A DNA stretch of 64,000 bases from Halomicrobium katesii DSM 19301 (lineage in GTDB: Archaea > Halobacteriota > Halobacteria > Halobacteriales > Haloarculaceae). Below, piece by piece: positions 25,683 through 35,601 of this stretch; positions within the stretch are counted from its first letter, which is position 1; each line of letters begins with the position of its first letter. Below the pieces are notes generated by a model. It was not told where the DNA came from. It searched no databases and worked only from the letters and a program-made list of their open reading frames with translations. Location of the stretch: assembly GCF_000379085.1 (NCBI RefSeq), contig NZ_KB905379.1, positions 37,704 through 101,703 of the forward strand, given 5' to 3'. A program made the position numbers and the translations under genes.

Positions 25683-26523
25683 GCAGTCGGCGATCGAAAG
25701 CGTCGGCGAGGCGACCGTCGAGCAGGCGCGCGAGCAGGCCGCCGACGCCCGGCGCGTGATCGTCAAGGCGGGGACGAACTCGCTGACCGACGACGACTCC
25801 CAGCTCGATCGCGTGAAACTCGACAAGCTGGTCAGCGACATCATGGACCTCCGGAAGCGGGGGAAAGACGTGCTGCTGGTCTCGTCTGGCGCGGTCGGTG
25901 CGGGCAAGGGGCTGATCGACGAGGAGACCGAGACCGTCGAGGAGAGCCAGGCCCTCTCGACGGTCGGACAGAGCCACCTGATGCGCCACTACACCCAGAG
26001 CTTCGACCGCTACGACCAGACGGTCGCACAGATCCTGCTGACCGAGCACGATCTGGCCAACCCCGAACGGTTCACGAACGTCCGCAACACTATCGAGACG
26101 CTGTTCGACTGGGGGATCGTGCCGATCATCAACGAGAACGACGCGATCGCGACCGAGGAGATCCAGATCGGCGACAACGACATGCTCTCGGCGTCGGTCG
26201 CCATCGGCGTCAACGCCGACCTGCTGGTGACCCTGACCGACGTTGGCGGCGTCTACACGGGCAACCCGAAAGACGACGACGACGCGGCGCTGATCGAGGC
26301 CGTCGGCGCGAACTACGACGCCGTCCAGTCGCTCGTCGACGACAGCACGACCGCCGAGTTCGGCGGCATCCAGACGAAAGTCGAGGGCGCGCGCGACGTG
26401 AGCGAACACGGCACACCGGCGATCATCGCCGGCTCGGCGGACCGCGACGTGCTGGAACGGATCGCTACTGCCAAATCGGTGGGCACGCTATTCGTCCCGA
26501 TAAACGGAGCCACAGATGACTGA
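25675..26523 (+). CDS. proB: Glutamate 5-kinase
   Basis: A 282-residue amino-acid kinase that phosphorylates the gamma-carboxyl of glutamate. Visible motifs are [10 protein letters not shown] at the ATP site, [20 protein letters not shown] and a lysine in [10 protein letters not shown]. It lacks the C-terminal PUA domain of bacterial ProB, as other short forms do. It overlaps proC at its start and proA at its end by 8 bases each, a sign of translational coupling. Confidence 0.94.
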   Translation: MSEQSAIESVGEATVEQAREQAADARRVIVKAGTNSLTDDDSQLDRVKLDKLVSDIMDLRKRGKDVLLVSSGAVGAGKGLIDEETETVEESQALSTVGQSHLMRHYTQSFDRYDQTVAQILLTEHDLANPERFTNVRNTIETLFDWGIVPIINENDAIATEEIQIGDNDMLSASVAIGVNADLLVTLTDVGGVYTGNPKDDDDAALIEAVGANYDAVQSLVDDSTTAEFGGIQTKVEGARDVSEHGTPAIIAGSADRDVLERIATAKSVGTLFVPINGATDD

Positions 26524-27847
26524 GTACGACACCGAATCCCAGGTGACCGATGCACAGCACGCCGCACTGCGGCTGGCGAACGTCGACGAGGCGACACGCG
26601 ACGCGGCGCTTGAGTCGATCGCCGACGCCATTCGCGACCACGAGGCCGAGATCCGCGAGGCCAACGCGACCGACGTGGAGGCCGCTGAAGCCATGCTCGA
26701 ACGCGGCGAGTACACCCAGGCGCTCGTCGACCGACTGAAGCTCGACGACGCGAAACTCGACAGCATCGCCGAGATGGTCGAGAGCGTCGGCCAACAGGAA
26801 GATCCCCTCGGCGAGACGCTTGCGGCCCGGGAGCTGGACGAGGACCTCGAACTGTACAAGGTCGCCGTGCCGATCGGCGTCGTCGGCACGATCTTCGAGT
26901 CGCGGCCGGACGCGCTGGTCCAGATCGCCGCCCTCGCGCTCAAGTCCGGCAACGCCGTCATCCTCAAGGGCGGCAGCGAGGCCAGCGAGTCCAACCGCGT
27001 CCTCTACGAACTCATCCGCGAGGCGACCGCCGATCTGCCCGACGGCTGGGTCCAGCTCATCGAAGCCCACGAGGAGGTCGACGCGCTGCTGGAGATGGAC
27101 GACAAGGTGGACCTGCTGATGCCCCGTGGCTCCTCGGAGTTCGTCTCCTACATTCAGAACAACACCCAGATCCCCGTGCTGGGGCACACGGAAGGGATCT
27201 GTCACGTCTACGTCGACGAGGCCGCCGAGCTCGAACAGGCCGAGGAGATCGCCTTCGACGCCAAGGTCCAGTACCCGGCGGTCTGTAACGCCGTCGAGAC
27301 GCTGCTGGTCGACGACAGCGTCGCAGAGACGTTCCTGCCGGCCATCGTCGAGCGCTACGAGGCGGCCGGCGTCGAACTCCGCGGTGACGAGGCGACCCGC
27401 GAGATCGTCGACGTGGGCGAGGCGACCGACGACGACTGGGACAGCGAGTACGGCGACCTCGAACTGTCGATCAAGGTCGTCTCGGACGTGTACGAGGCCG
27501 TCGAGCACGTCAACGCTCACGGCTCGAAGCACACCGAGTCGATCGTCACGGAAGACGCCGAGACCGCCGAGCTGTTCATGACCGGCATCGACGCCGCGAG
27601 CGTCTTCCACAACGCCTCGACGCGCTTTGCCGACGGCTACCGCTACGGCCTCGGCGCGGAGGTCGGCATCTCGACGGGGAAGATCCACGCTCGCGGCCCG
27701 GTCGGCCTGGCCGGGCTGACGACCTACAAGTACCACCTCGAAGGCGACGGCCAGCTCGTGGCCACCTACGCGGGCGACGACGCCAGGGCCTTCACCCACG
27801 AGGGCTTCGACGGCGAGTGGACGCCCGGCCGTCTCGCCGACGAGTAG
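26516..27847 (+). CDS. proA: Gamma-glutamyl phosphate reductase
   Basis: A 443-residue aldehyde-dehydrogenase-fold enzyme that reduces gamma-glutamyl phosphate to the semialdehyde, which cyclises for ProC. The nucleophilic Cys is in [14 protein letters not shown], and the family motif [14 protein letters not shown] lies near residue 120. C-terminal [17 protein letters not shown] is typical. It is the last gene of the proCBA operon; the 165-bp gap after it holds the promoter of the next operon. Confidence 0.95.
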   Translation: MTEYDTESQVTDAQHAALRLANVDEATRDAALESIADAIRDHEAEIREANATDVEAAEAMLERGEYTQALVDRLKLDDAKLDSIAEMVESVGQQEDPLGETLAARELDEDLELYKVAVPIGVVGTIFESRPDALVQIAALALKSGNAVILKGGSEASESNRVLYELIREATADLPDGWVQLIEAHEEVDALLEMDDKVDLLMPRGSSEFVSYIQNNTQIPVLGHTEGICHVYVDEAAELEQAEEIAFDAKVQYPAVCNAVETLLVDDSVAETFLPAIVERYEAAGVELRGDEATREIVDVGEATDDDWDSEYGDLELSIKVVSDVYEAVEHVNAHGSKHTESIVTEDAETAELFMTGIDAASVFHNASTRFADGYRYGLGAEVGISTGKIHARGPVGLAGLTTYKYHLEGDGQLVATYAGDDARAFTHEGFDGEWTPGRLADE

Positions 27848-28012
27848 CGGGACAGTCGATCTGACAGCGGGATCCCCTCGGCCGGCCCAGCGGCCCGGCG
27901 TCTATATATCCCTCACGCCCGGTCGGTACCACGACGTACCGTCCCCACCCGACGATCGCGGTATAGAGATGTAATATAAAACACCTTTATCGGGATTGCC
28001 GGACCACCGCGT

Positions 28013-29158
28013 GTGACAGATCACACACGACGCGGGTTCCTGACCGTGGCGGGCTCGGCGACGGCCGCCACGGTCGCAGGGTGTAGCGGCACCGAAGCCA
28101 TCGGCGGCGGTGGCGGCGAGACCTACGAGGTCGGCCACGGGGACTACCAGACGACCGTCAGCGAGAGCGACTTCCCCTCGGACAGACTCTACATCTACGC
28201 CGTCCAGACGGGGTGGTCGAACTGGGGTGCCGTCATGGACGCCTTCGACGAGCGGTACGGCGTCGATCTGAACGACGATCAGCGCACCTCCGGCGAGGCG
28301 CTCACACACATCCGATCGAACGCCGAGAACCCTACCCACTCGGCGTACAACGGCGGCTACTCGTTCGGTATCACCGCCATGGAAGAGGGGTTCACCACGG
28401 ACTACAAGCCGGCCAACTGGGACGCCGTTCCGGCGGATCTGAAGACGGACAACGGCCACCTCACCGCGACCCGGCAGATGACGACGGCGGTCACCTACCG
28501 CAAGGACATCTACGAGGAGCGCGGGCTGGGCGAGCCCGAGAGCTGGGAGGAGTTCAAACACCCCGACGCCGCCAAGGACTTCTGTGTGACCCCGCCCCAC
28601 TCGGCCAACGGGCTGGCGACGGCGCTGTCGATCAACAACGCCTACGGCGGGACGATGGACGATCTGGGGCCGGTCGTCGACTACTACAATGACATCGCCG
28701 CGGAAGGCGCAGACGTGCGTCGCAACATCACCGGCGACTTCACCAGCGGCGAGGTCTCGGCGGTCGCTCAGTACGACTACACCGCCCTGGAGATGAAGTA
28801 CAACCACGAGGAGGTGCCCGCGGAGAACGTCGGCGTCGCGATCCTGCCCGGCCCCGAGGGCGACGCCGGAGCGATGAACATCCCGTACGGCTACGGCATG
28901 CTCGACGGCGCACCGAATCCGGAGACGGCGAAGCTGTTCATGGACTTCGTTCTCTCACTGGAGGGCCAGCGGCTGTTCTTCGACGCGTTCGTCCGCCCGA
29001 TCCGGGCCGGCGAGCTGGAGATGCCCGACGAGTTCCCCGACCAGACGACCTACGAGGCGGCGGAGTTCACCGTCGACCAGCTGGATCTCGTCGAGCGACA
29101 GGAGCCCATCATCGATCAGGTGACCTCGGAGTCGGACATCCCCGGCATCCAGGGGTAA
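28013..29158 (+). CDS. ABC transporter substrate-binding lipoprotein (PotD/AfuA-type family)
   Basis: A 381-residue exported protein starting at GTG, with the Tat signal TRRGFLTVAG and lipobox TVAGC. The mature part follows the type II binding-protein pattern of spermidine/putrescine, iron(III) or thiamine binding proteins. A TATA-like ATATAAAA at about 27974 lies just under 40 bp upstream, so the mRNA may be nearly leaderless. It heads an SBP-permease-permease-ATPase operon. The ligand is not apparent. Confidence 0.87.
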   Translation: MTDHTRRGFLTVAGSATAATVAGCSGTEAIGGGGGETYEVGHGDYQTTVSESDFPSDRLYIYAVQTGWSNWGAVMDAFDERYGVDLNDDQRTSGEALTHIRSNAENPTHSAYNGGYSFGITAMEEGFTTDYKPANWDAVPADLKTDNGHLTATRQMTTAVTYRKDIYEERGLGEPESWEEFKHPDAAKDFCVTPPHSANGLATALSINNAYGGTMDDLGPVVDYYNDIAAEGADVRRNITGDFTSGEVSAVAQYDYTALEMKYNHEEVPAENVGVAILPGPEGDAGAMNIPYGYGMLDGAPNPETAKLFMDFVLSLEGQRLFFDAFVRPIRAGELEMPDEFPDQTTYEAAEFTVDQLDLVERQEPIIDQVTSESDIPGIQG

Positions 29159-29171
29159 CTCGGGAGCAGCC

Positions 29172-30074
29172 ATGAGCACCACCACCTGGTTCGAACTGTC
29201 GGCTGCCAGAGACACCCTCACACCCGAGACCGAGCGCGACCGGCGACGGCGACGCATCCTCGTCCTGTGTGCGCCCTTCCTCGTCCTGGCCGCGGTGGCC
29301 GCATTCGTCCCGCTGGCGACGATGATCCGGATGAGTGTCTCCGCAGACCGGTTCGCGAACGTCGGGTTCTCGGTGTCGGCCTGGCGGACGCTGGCGACGG
29401 ACCCGCTGTATCGACGGGTCGCCGTGAACACGCTCTGGTTCGCTGCGGCGACGAGCGCCGTCAGCGTCACGCTGGGCGTCGCAGTGTCACACGCGTTCGC
29501 GAAGTACTCGCTGCCCTTCGAACGCGTACTCGTCTCGGTGGTCTCGTTCCCCATCGCGCTCCCCGGGATCGTCGTCGCGTTCATGGTCGTCGCCCTGCTG
29601 GGCCGACAGGGACTGGTGACGAACGCGGTCGCGTTCTTCAGCGGTCAGGGGCCGATCGACCTGGCGACCGCGACGACCGTGACGGGGCTGTTCGTGGGGT
29701 ACGTCTACTCGCTGCTCCCGCGAGCGACGATGGTCCTGCGCGGGACCTACGCCGAGGTCAACACCGACGCCGAGCAGGCGGCCAGAGCGCTCGGTGCCGA
29801 TCCGCTTCGGACGTTCTACTACGTCACGCTGCCCGAGATCCGTCCCGGGATCGTCGCCGCGTCGTTGCTCACGTTCCGGACGGCACTGGCGATCTTCGGC
29901 ACGGTCCTGGTCTTGCAGGGGTTGAACGTCGCGACGCTCCAGATCAGTCAGGTGCTCTCGGTCGGCTACGAGAGCCAGATCGCCGCCAGCATCGGGCTGG
30001 TGTACTTCGCGTTCATCCTCGCGGTCACGTTCGTCGGCCTGCGCTACACCGAAGCGGACGTGATCCGCCGATGA
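29172..30074 (+). CDS. ABC transporter permease, first subunit
   Basis: A 300-residue protein with six hydrophobic segments and the permease EAA loop, here QAARALGADPLRTFYYVTLPEI near residue 200, which docks with the ATPase. It starts 13 bp after the binding-protein gene and overlaps the next permease by 4 bases (ATGA). It belongs to the spermidine/putrescine-iron-thiamine permease group. Confidence 0.9.
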   Translation: MSTTTWFELSAARDTLTPETERDRRRRRILVLCAPFLVLAAVAAFVPLATMIRMSVSADRFANVGFSVSAWRTLATDPLYRRVAVNTLWFAAATSAVSVTLGVAVSHAFAKYSLPFERVLVSVVSFPIALPGIVVAFMVVALLGRQGLVTNAVAFFSGQGPIDLATATTVTGLFVGYVYSLLPRATMVLRGTYAEVNTDAEQAARALGADPLRTFYYVTLPEIRPGIVAASLLTFRTALAIFGTVLVLQGLNVATLQISQVLSVGYESQIAASIGLVYFAFILAVTFVGLRYTEADVIRR

Positions 30075-30889
30075 CGACGCTCCGGACGCCCCAGTCGCTC
30101 GGGAAGGCCGCGATCACGCTGGTGACGGGACTCGTCCTCGCGGTACTCGTGGTCCCGATCGCGGTGACGTTCGTCTCCTCGTTCGCACAGTCGGCCACCG
30201 GTGTCGTTCCCACCGGCTTCGTCACCGCCGAACACTGGCGGACGGCACTCGGCCTGACCGACGTGGGCGCGCGCAGAGGGATCGGCTCCGGCCTGTGGTT
30301 CAGCGTCCTCCTGGCGACCGGCGGGATGTTCGTCAACCTCGTCGTCGGCGTGCCGATCGCCTACGCGCTGACCCGCTACGAGTTCCGGGGCCGAGAGTGG
30401 CTGAACACGCTCGCGGTCCTGCCGCTCGTGCCGGGGATCATCCTCGGGATCGCGTTCCTGCGAACCTATCCCGACAACGCCGGGACGGCCTTCGGACTCG
30501 TCGTCGGCTACGCGCTGCTGAAGTCGCCGTACATGGTGTTGACCGTCCAGAGCGCGTTCCAGTCGATGGATCTCCGCCGACTCGAAGAGAGCGCCCGCTC
30601 GCTCGGAGCGTCGTGGCCCCGAACGTTCGTCACCGTCATCGTCCCCAACGCCAGGGGCGGGATCCTCGCGGGCTCGATCATCACGTGGACGCTGGCCGCC
30701 GCGGAGTTCAACTTCACCTACATGGTGTACACCCGCGGCCCACGGCCCTTCTCGCTGTTTCTCTACGAGAACATCAGTCGCGCTCCGTTCCTGCAGTCGG
30801 CGGCGGCCATCTCGATCTACTTCTGTCTCGTCGTCGCCGCCATCCTCGTGCTACAGACCGTCGGCCGACACGGATTCACTACGACATGA
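30071..30889 (+). CDS. ABC transporter permease, second subunit
   Basis: A 272-residue permease with six predicted helices and the EAA-type loop ESARSLGASWPRTFVTVIVP near residue 185. The ATG at 30071 overlaps the stop of the first permease. It forms the membrane heterodimer with the preceding gene. A short gap of 31 bp leads to the ATPase gene. Confidence 0.9.
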   Translation: MTTLRTPQSLGKAAITLVTGLVLAVLVVPIAVTFVSSFAQSATGVVPTGFVTAEHWRTALGLTDVGARRGIGSGLWFSVLLATGGMFVNLVVGVPIAYALTRYEFRGREWLNTLAVLPLVPGIILGIAFLRTYPDNAGTAFGLVVGYALLKSPYMVLTVQSAFQSMDLRRLEESARSLGASWPRTFVTVIVPNARGGILAGSIITWTLAAAEFNFTYMVYTRGPRPFSLFLYENISRAPFLQSAAAISIYFCLVVAAILVLQTVGRHGFTTT

Positions 30890-30920
30890 ACGCTCGAACG
30901 GACACTCACGAGACAGACGC

Positions 30921-31946
30921 ATGGTAACTGTTGAACTCGACGACATCCGGAAGACGTACGGAGACGAAACTGCAGTCGAGGCGCTCGACCTGACTGTCGC
31001 CGACGGCGAGATCCTCGGCGTCGTCGGCCCCTCGGGCTGTGGCAAGACGACGACGCTGCGGACGATCGCCGGCTTCGAGACGCCGACGGCCGGTCGGGTC
31101 CGGTTCGCCGACGAGGACGTGACCCACGTCTCACCAGAGCGGCGAAACGTCGGGCTCGTGTTCCAGTCGTACGCGCTGTTCGACAACATGAGCGTCCTCG
31201 CGAACGTGGCGTTCGGCCCGAAGATGCAAGGCGTCGAGAAGGCCGAGCGACGGGACCGCGCCGTGGAGCTGCTGGAGCTGCTCGACATCGCCGAACTCGC
31301 CGACAGAGCGCCCGAGACCCTCTCCGGCGGGCAACAACAGCGGGTCGGGCTGGCGCGTGCGCTCGCGATCGAGCCGAACATCCTCCTGCTGGACGAGCCC
31401 ATGACGGGGCTGGACGCCAAGCTCAAGGATCGGCTCCGGCGCGAGATCGGGAGCCTGCTCGACGAACTGGGCGTCACCGCGCTGTACGTGACCCACGACC
31501 AGGAGGAGGCGATGGCGATGTGTGACCGGATCGCGGTGCTGAACGACGGCCGCCTGGAACAGGTCGGAACGCCTCGCGAGATCTACGAGTCGCCCGCAAA
31601 CGAGTTCGTCGCCGGATTCGTCGGCTCGGCGAACCTGCTCGACGCACAGCTCGACGACGGCACGGTCGATCTGGGGTTTACGCGGCTGCACGCGGTCACG
31701 GACGACACGAGCGGGGACGCGACGGTCGTGGTCCGACCCGACGACATCGCGGTCGGCAGCGGTTCGATCCCGGTGACGATCCGGGAGTACCAGTACCTCG
31801 GTGAGACGACCAGCGCCGTCGGCGAGTTGCCCGACGGACAGCAGTTGCGCTTGCGCCTGAACGGCACCGCCGAGGAGACGACCGTCGGGACCACGGTTTC
31901 GGTCGCGATCGACCCCGACGGCGTCGCCGTCGTCGACACCGCCTGA
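30921..31946 (+). CDS. ABC transporter ATP-binding protein
   Basis: A 341-residue ATPase with Walker A GPSGCGKTT, the signature LSGGQQQR, Walker B ILLLDEP and the switch histidine in THDQEEAMAM. Residues beyond about 240 form a TOBE-type regulatory domain (VVVRPDDIAVG). It completes the four-gene importer. Its TGA stop at 31944-31946 is also the first three bases of palindromic element copy 5. Confidence 0.93.
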   Translation: MVTVELDDIRKTYGDETAVEALDLTVADGEILGVVGPSGCGKTTTLRTIAGFETPTAGRVRFADEDVTHVSPERRNVGLVFQSYALFDNMSVLANVAFGPKMQGVEKAERRDRAVELLELLDIAELADRAPETLSGGQQQRVGLARALAIEPNILLLDEPMTGLDAKLKDRLRREIGSLLDELGVTALYVTHDQEEAMAMCDRIAVLNDGRLEQVGTPREIYESPANEFVAGFVGSANLLDAQLDDGTVDLGFTRLHAVTDDTSGDATVVVRPDDIAVGSGSIPVTIREYQYLGETTSAVGELPDGQQLRLRLNGTAEETTVGTTVSVAIDPDGVAVVDTA

Positions 31947-32026
31947 TACGGAAAGTTGTCTTGCGTACCGGTGACCGTCTCTCCCGTGGCGACGGTCACC
32001 GGTACATTGCTACAACCGTCCGTATG
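31944..32026. repeat. Palindromic intergenic element, copy 5
   Basis: Begins TGATACGGAAAGTTGTC and ends ACAACCGTCCGTATGA, with inner arms TACCGGTGACCGTC and GACGGTCACCGGTA around TCTCCCGTGGC. The TGA is the stop codon of the ABC ATPase gene. Stem strength and place suggest a terminator. Confidence 0.8.
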
Positions 32027-32241
32027 ACTGTGCGCGGACAGGCACGTCAGGGCAGGTCGATCGCGAGGAAGTTCACGAGCCGGTCCAGCCACTCGATTGT
32101 TCCGTCTTCGGTCTCGGAGTCTTCCTCGTCTCGTGTCACGGGCCGAGCTACGCCGGCCCGAGGGATACGTTGTGCTGTCGTGAGGCCGGAAGTCAGCGGA
32201 GCGTTACAAACTAGCTTAGCAGCTAAGCTATATTTTATCAG

Positions 32242-32373
32242 ACCGTCGGCCGGGAGGGCGTGGCCGGTAACGAACGACACCTCGTCGGAGCACAGCCAGA
32301 CGATGGTCTGGTTCACGTCGAGGACACGCTCGCACTCGTCTTCGTCGATCTCCGGGAGCGTCGCCCACTCTCT
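32242..32373 (-). pseudogene. Short-chain dehydrogenase remnant with internal deletion
   Basis: On the minus strand, one frame reads ATLPEIDEDECERVLDVN, typical of the middle of an SDR, joined directly to IVWLCSDEVSFVTGHALPADG, typical of the SDR C-terminus. The roughly 90 residues with the catalytic Ser/Tyr/Lys are missing. Upstream the frame meets stops, and downstream it runs into an AT-rich palindrome (AGCTTAGCAGCTAAGCT at about 32213-32229). The junction fits recombination between similar WLCS-coding stretches. The remaining gap 32027-32418 holds no other gene. Confidence 0.75.
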
Positions 32374-32418
32374 CCCCGGTCAGTACGCTTATGAGCCACT
32401 GTCCGTAACTCCCCGGCG

Positions 32419-33873
32419 ATGCCCTCCACGAGCAGTGAGCGCCTGCCGACAGCGGCGGGGTTCGTTCCGGTCGCCCTCGCGAATCTGGTCCCGCTGGTCG
32501 GCGTCGTCCGACTGGGCTGGGAGCCAGAGACGCTGCTGGTCGTCTACACGCTGGAAGTGCTGTTCGCGTTCCCGCTGGCGGGCGTGAAGGCGCTGTTCGC
32601 ACGGCAACCGCCCCGGACCGACCACGAGGGGTCGACCGTCATCAGCGTCTCGGACGAGCTGACCCGAAAGCGCGGGAGCGTCACGGTGGTCCCGTGGCTG
32701 CCGCCGGTCTACCCGCGGAACGTGCCCTTCGCCCTCGCCGTCGGCGGTGTCGCCGCGTGGTTCGGAATCGCCATCGGCGTCGTGGTCAACGAGACGATCC
32801 CGATCACCACGGTCGTCAGCCAGCCGGAGGTCCTGTTGAGTGTCGCCACGCTGGTCGTCGGCCAGACCGTCGAGACCTGGCGGGACTTGCGGGACGGACA
32901 CCACGAGACGACCACGCCGTACGCCGTGATCGAGACGCCGGCCCGGCAGGCGTTTTTCCTGGCGTTCGTCCTGTTCGTCGTCCCGGTGACGGCCGTGGCC
33001 GGCACGGGTGCGACGCTCGGCGTGTTCGTCGTCGTCAAGACCCTCGTGGAGTGGTCGGGCTATCGAGCGAGCCACGGCGACGGCGGGCGACTTACCGGGT
33101 GGCTCTCCGGACCCGACGAGTCGGGCCGTGAGCGAGAGGTCGACGACGTGCCCGCGGGCGAGCCCGACGCGCGCGTCCGGACGGACGGCCGCGCGGTGCT
33201 GTACACCGGCGTACTCCGGGCGCTGAGTGAGCGAGCGCCCGTCTACGCGACGTCTTTCGTCATCGTCTGGCTCTTCTCGCTCGTGATCCTCGGCGGAGAG
33301 GAGCCCTCGCGGCAAGTCGCGCTCGGCTCCGGTCTCGTCCTGGTCTGCCTGTTCGTCGCGCTCCTGGCGGCGCGTGTCGGGACGTTCTACCTCAGGGACG
33401 GGGCGCTCGAATACCGCCGGTACGACGACCGAATCGTGGCGTACGACAGCCTGCTCGACGAGCCCCAGTGGTGGGCCTCGATCGGGTCGCTGCGCGACGC
33501 CGAGGTCGTGTCCGATCGGCTCCCCGACCGGCTGCTGGGGACGCGCACGATCTCGCTGGCAGCGGGCTGGGGCGACGATCCGCGGCGCTCGCTCGGACCC
33601 GTCGCCGACGCCGAGACCCTCGTGACGGCGTTCGACCTGCCCGTCAGGACGACGGCACTCGCACCCATCGATCGACGGGTGGCCGCCGTCGTCGCGGGCT
33701 GTGTCGGCGTGATCGTTCTCGCTCCAGTGGCCGTCGTGCTCGTGCCGGCGCTGTCCTCGTCGACGGCGCTGCTGTACGGGGTGTTCGTGCTGCCGTTCGC
33801 CACCCTCCCGCTGCGGGGACTCTGGAAGCGAGCGTATCCGGAGTCGAGCACAGCGGCCGAGAGCGACGTGTAG
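32419..33873 (+). CDS. DUF6498-like polytopic membrane protein
   Basis: A 484-residue protein with about eight hydrophobic segments. The N-terminal part (LANLVPLVGVVRLGW, then LLVVYTLEVLFAFPL) resembles the DUF6498 family; the C-terminal half has a cytoplasmic segment ALEYRRYDDRIVAYDSL between helices. No catalytic motif is evident. It stands alone between the SDR remnant and the stress protein gene. Function unknown. Confidence 0.75.
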   Translation: MPSTSSERLPTAAGFVPVALANLVPLVGVVRLGWEPETLLVVYTLEVLFAFPLAGVKALFARQPPRTDHEGSTVISVSDELTRKRGSVTVVPWLPPVYPRNVPFALAVGGVAAWFGIAIGVVVNETIPITTVVSQPEVLLSVATLVVGQTVETWRDLRDGHHETTTPYAVIETPARQAFFLAFVLFVVPVTAVAGTGATLGVFVVVKTLVEWSGYRASHGDGGRLTGWLSGPDESGREREVDDVPAGEPDARVRTDGRAVLYTGVLRALSERAPVYATSFVIVWLFSLVILGGEEPSRQVALGSGLVLVCLFVALLAARVGTFYLRDGALEYRRYDDRIVAYDSLLDEPQWWASIGSLRDAEVVSDRLPDRLLGTRTISLAAGWGDDPRRSLGPVADAETLVTAFDLPVRTTALAPIDRRVAAVVAGCVGVIVLAPVAVVLVPALSSSTALLYGVFVLPFATLPLRGLWKRAYPESSTAAESDV

Positions 33874-33990
33874 CGACAGCGGTGTGACTCGACCGGCTCG
33901 CCACGTCGTAGCGTCGACCGAGCGGACGGCCCACGGCCACCCACGGAGCGGCGGTACGTTCATACTTCAGACGGGCGAATCGGGAACACT

Positions 33991-34857
33991 GTGTTCGACG
34001 ACATCCTCGTTCCGACGGACGGCAGTACCTGTGCAGCGGTCGCGCTCAGCGCCGCCGAAGAGATGGCGAAGCGATACGGAGCGACGATTCATCTCCTGTC
34101 CGCGGCCGATTCGCGGATCGAGGACCACACCGTCGGCGACGAGAGTCAGCACGCGGCACACGAGACGATCGTTCGCGACGCCAGCGAGGATCTCTCGGCA
34201 GAGATCGGCGTCGTAGAGGCAGTCGAGCGGGGACTGCCACACGAAGTGATCGTGGAGTACGCCGACGAGGCGTCGGTCGACCTCGTGGTCATGGGCACGC
34301 ACGGGCGGACCGGCGTCCAGCGATACGTGCTGGGCAGCGTCACCGAGAAGGTGCTCCGGCTGGCCGAGACGCCCGTGCTCACGGTCCGGGGAGCGGACGC
34401 CGACGAGCGCCCGACGCCCTTCGAAGACGTGCTGATCCCGACCGACGGCAGCGACGCCGCGAACGCGGCGATCGATCCGGCCCTCGACATCGCCGGTGCG
34501 TACGACGCCAGCGTCCACGCGCTCTCGGCGATCGAGCCGCTGTCGATGGGCGTCGACGTTCGGTCACACGTCATCGTGGAGGCACTCGAAGAACGGGCCC
34601 AGTCGGCCGTCGACGGCGTGGCCGAGCGAGCCGCGAACGCGTCGCTCGGACCGATCGAAACCGCCGTCGGCTTCGGCGATCCGTACCGACAGATCAGGAC
34701 CTACGTCGAGGAGAACGACATCGATCTGGTCGTCATGGGCACCCACGGCCGAAGCGGCGTCGAGCGGTTCCTGCTGGGCAGTGTCACCGAAAAGCTCGTT
34801 CGAACGTCGTCGGCTCCCGTGATGACCGTCAGACGGCCAGAGAATAGCGATAGTTAG
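33991..34857 (+). CDS. Tandem universal stress protein (two UspA domains)
   Basis: A 288-residue protein of two UspA domains (about 1-140 and 146-283). Each begins with (I/V)L(V/I)PTDGS and ends with the ATP-binding motif GTHGR(T/S)GV(Q/E)R(Y/F)(V/L)LGSVTEK. The family binds nucleotides and supports stress survival. It starts with GTG and is monocistronic. A decayed related fragment lies at 35.6 kb. Confidence 0.93.
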   Translation: MFDDILVPTDGSTCAAVALSAAEEMAKRYGATIHLLSAADSRIEDHTVGDESQHAAHETIVRDASEDLSAEIGVVEAVERGLPHEVIVEYADEASVDLVVMGTHGRTGVQRYVLGSVTEKVLRLAETPVLTVRGADADERPTPFEDVLIPTDGSDAANAAIDPALDIAGAYDASVHALSAIEPLSMGVDVRSHVIVEALEERAQSAVDGVAERAANASLGPIETAVGFGDPYRQIRTYVEENDIDLVVMGTHGRSGVERFLLGSVTEKLVRTSSAPVMTVRRPENSDS

Positions 34858-34971
34858 CGACAGTTTCTCCGTTTTTACACTTATCTTGGACAGACCATAT
34901 ACGTAAATAGATGTCTGTAACTAGTTGGACGAATTTTTGCTTGGTACTCGTCTTCTGAAGGCATATCACCG

Positions 34972-35406
34972 TTAGACTTCTGTTCTCCCGGTCAGTTCGT
35001 CGGGAACGAGCCGGTAGAACTCGAACGACACTTCTCGGAGCGGTCGGTCGAAGATGTCCACCAGCGGGATGTCGACGTGTTCGAGCCCTTCCAGCGTCTC
35101 GATCTCGATGCCCTCGCGCTCGACGTCTTCGAGTCTGCCGCGGGCGACCACGCTCTGCCAGTCCCCGGACTCCTCCCGATACGTGACGAACGACGCCGGC
35201 CGGTCGTCGAGATCGCCTTTCGTGGTGTCGACGCCCACGGCCAGTCGGAAGTAGAACGTACTGGCCGCCGCGTCGTAGCCGTACGACACCGGGATCGAGT
35301 GTGGTGGCTCGTCCCCGGCGGCGAGCGAGAGAACGCCCGTCCCGCCGCTGTCGAGGATCTCGTCGCGCTCCGCGGCCGACATACTGACCGGGTTTTCTTT
35401 CGACAT
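34972..35406 (-). CDS. Pyridoxamine 5'-phosphate oxidase-like flavin-binding protein
   Basis: A 144-residue split-barrel protein. The N-terminus ERDEILDSGGTGVLSLAAGD and HSIPVSYGYDAAASTFYFRL follow the PNPOx-like/MSMEG_5-type pattern for FMN, F420 or haem binding. No full PNPOx active site is present, so pyridoxamine oxidation is not implied. The ATG at 35404-35406 is chosen; 5' to it, at 35439, a MITE has inserted into its likely promoter region. Confidence 0.85.
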   Translation of the reverse strand: MSKENPVSMSAAERDEILDSGGTGVLSLAAGDEPPHSIPVSYGYDAAASTFYFRLAVGVDTTKGDLDDRPASFVTYREESGDWQSVVARGRLEDVEREGIEIETLEGLEHVDIPLVDIFDRPLREVSFEFYRLVPDELTGRTEV

Positions 35407-35438
35407 GCTTGACAGGACGGCGGGGAACACAATAAGTG

Positions 35439-35579
35439 GGCCGTGTTTAGACGCTCCTCAACCGGCGAGTCACGGGCCGTTGCGGTTGATCTAAAACCTG
35501 TCCTGAGTGCCTCATCGTGTCGATCTGTTCGCGGAGCATACGCCGCAAGAGCCGATTTGTACTGCGTCTAAACAAGGCC
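35439..35579. mobile_element. MITE, 141 bp, with 16-bp inverted repeats and 9-bp target duplication
   Basis: Terminal repeats GGCCGTGTTTAGACGC and GCGTCTAAACAAGGCC differ at one base. The direct repeat CAATAAGTG flanks the element at 35430-35438 and 35580-35588. The interior carries no ORF. It is a textbook non-autonomous insertion, sitting between the PNPOx-like gene and a UspA remnant. Confidence 0.85.
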
Positions 35580-35601
35580 CAATAAGTGCACTGTCGGTAG
35601 A

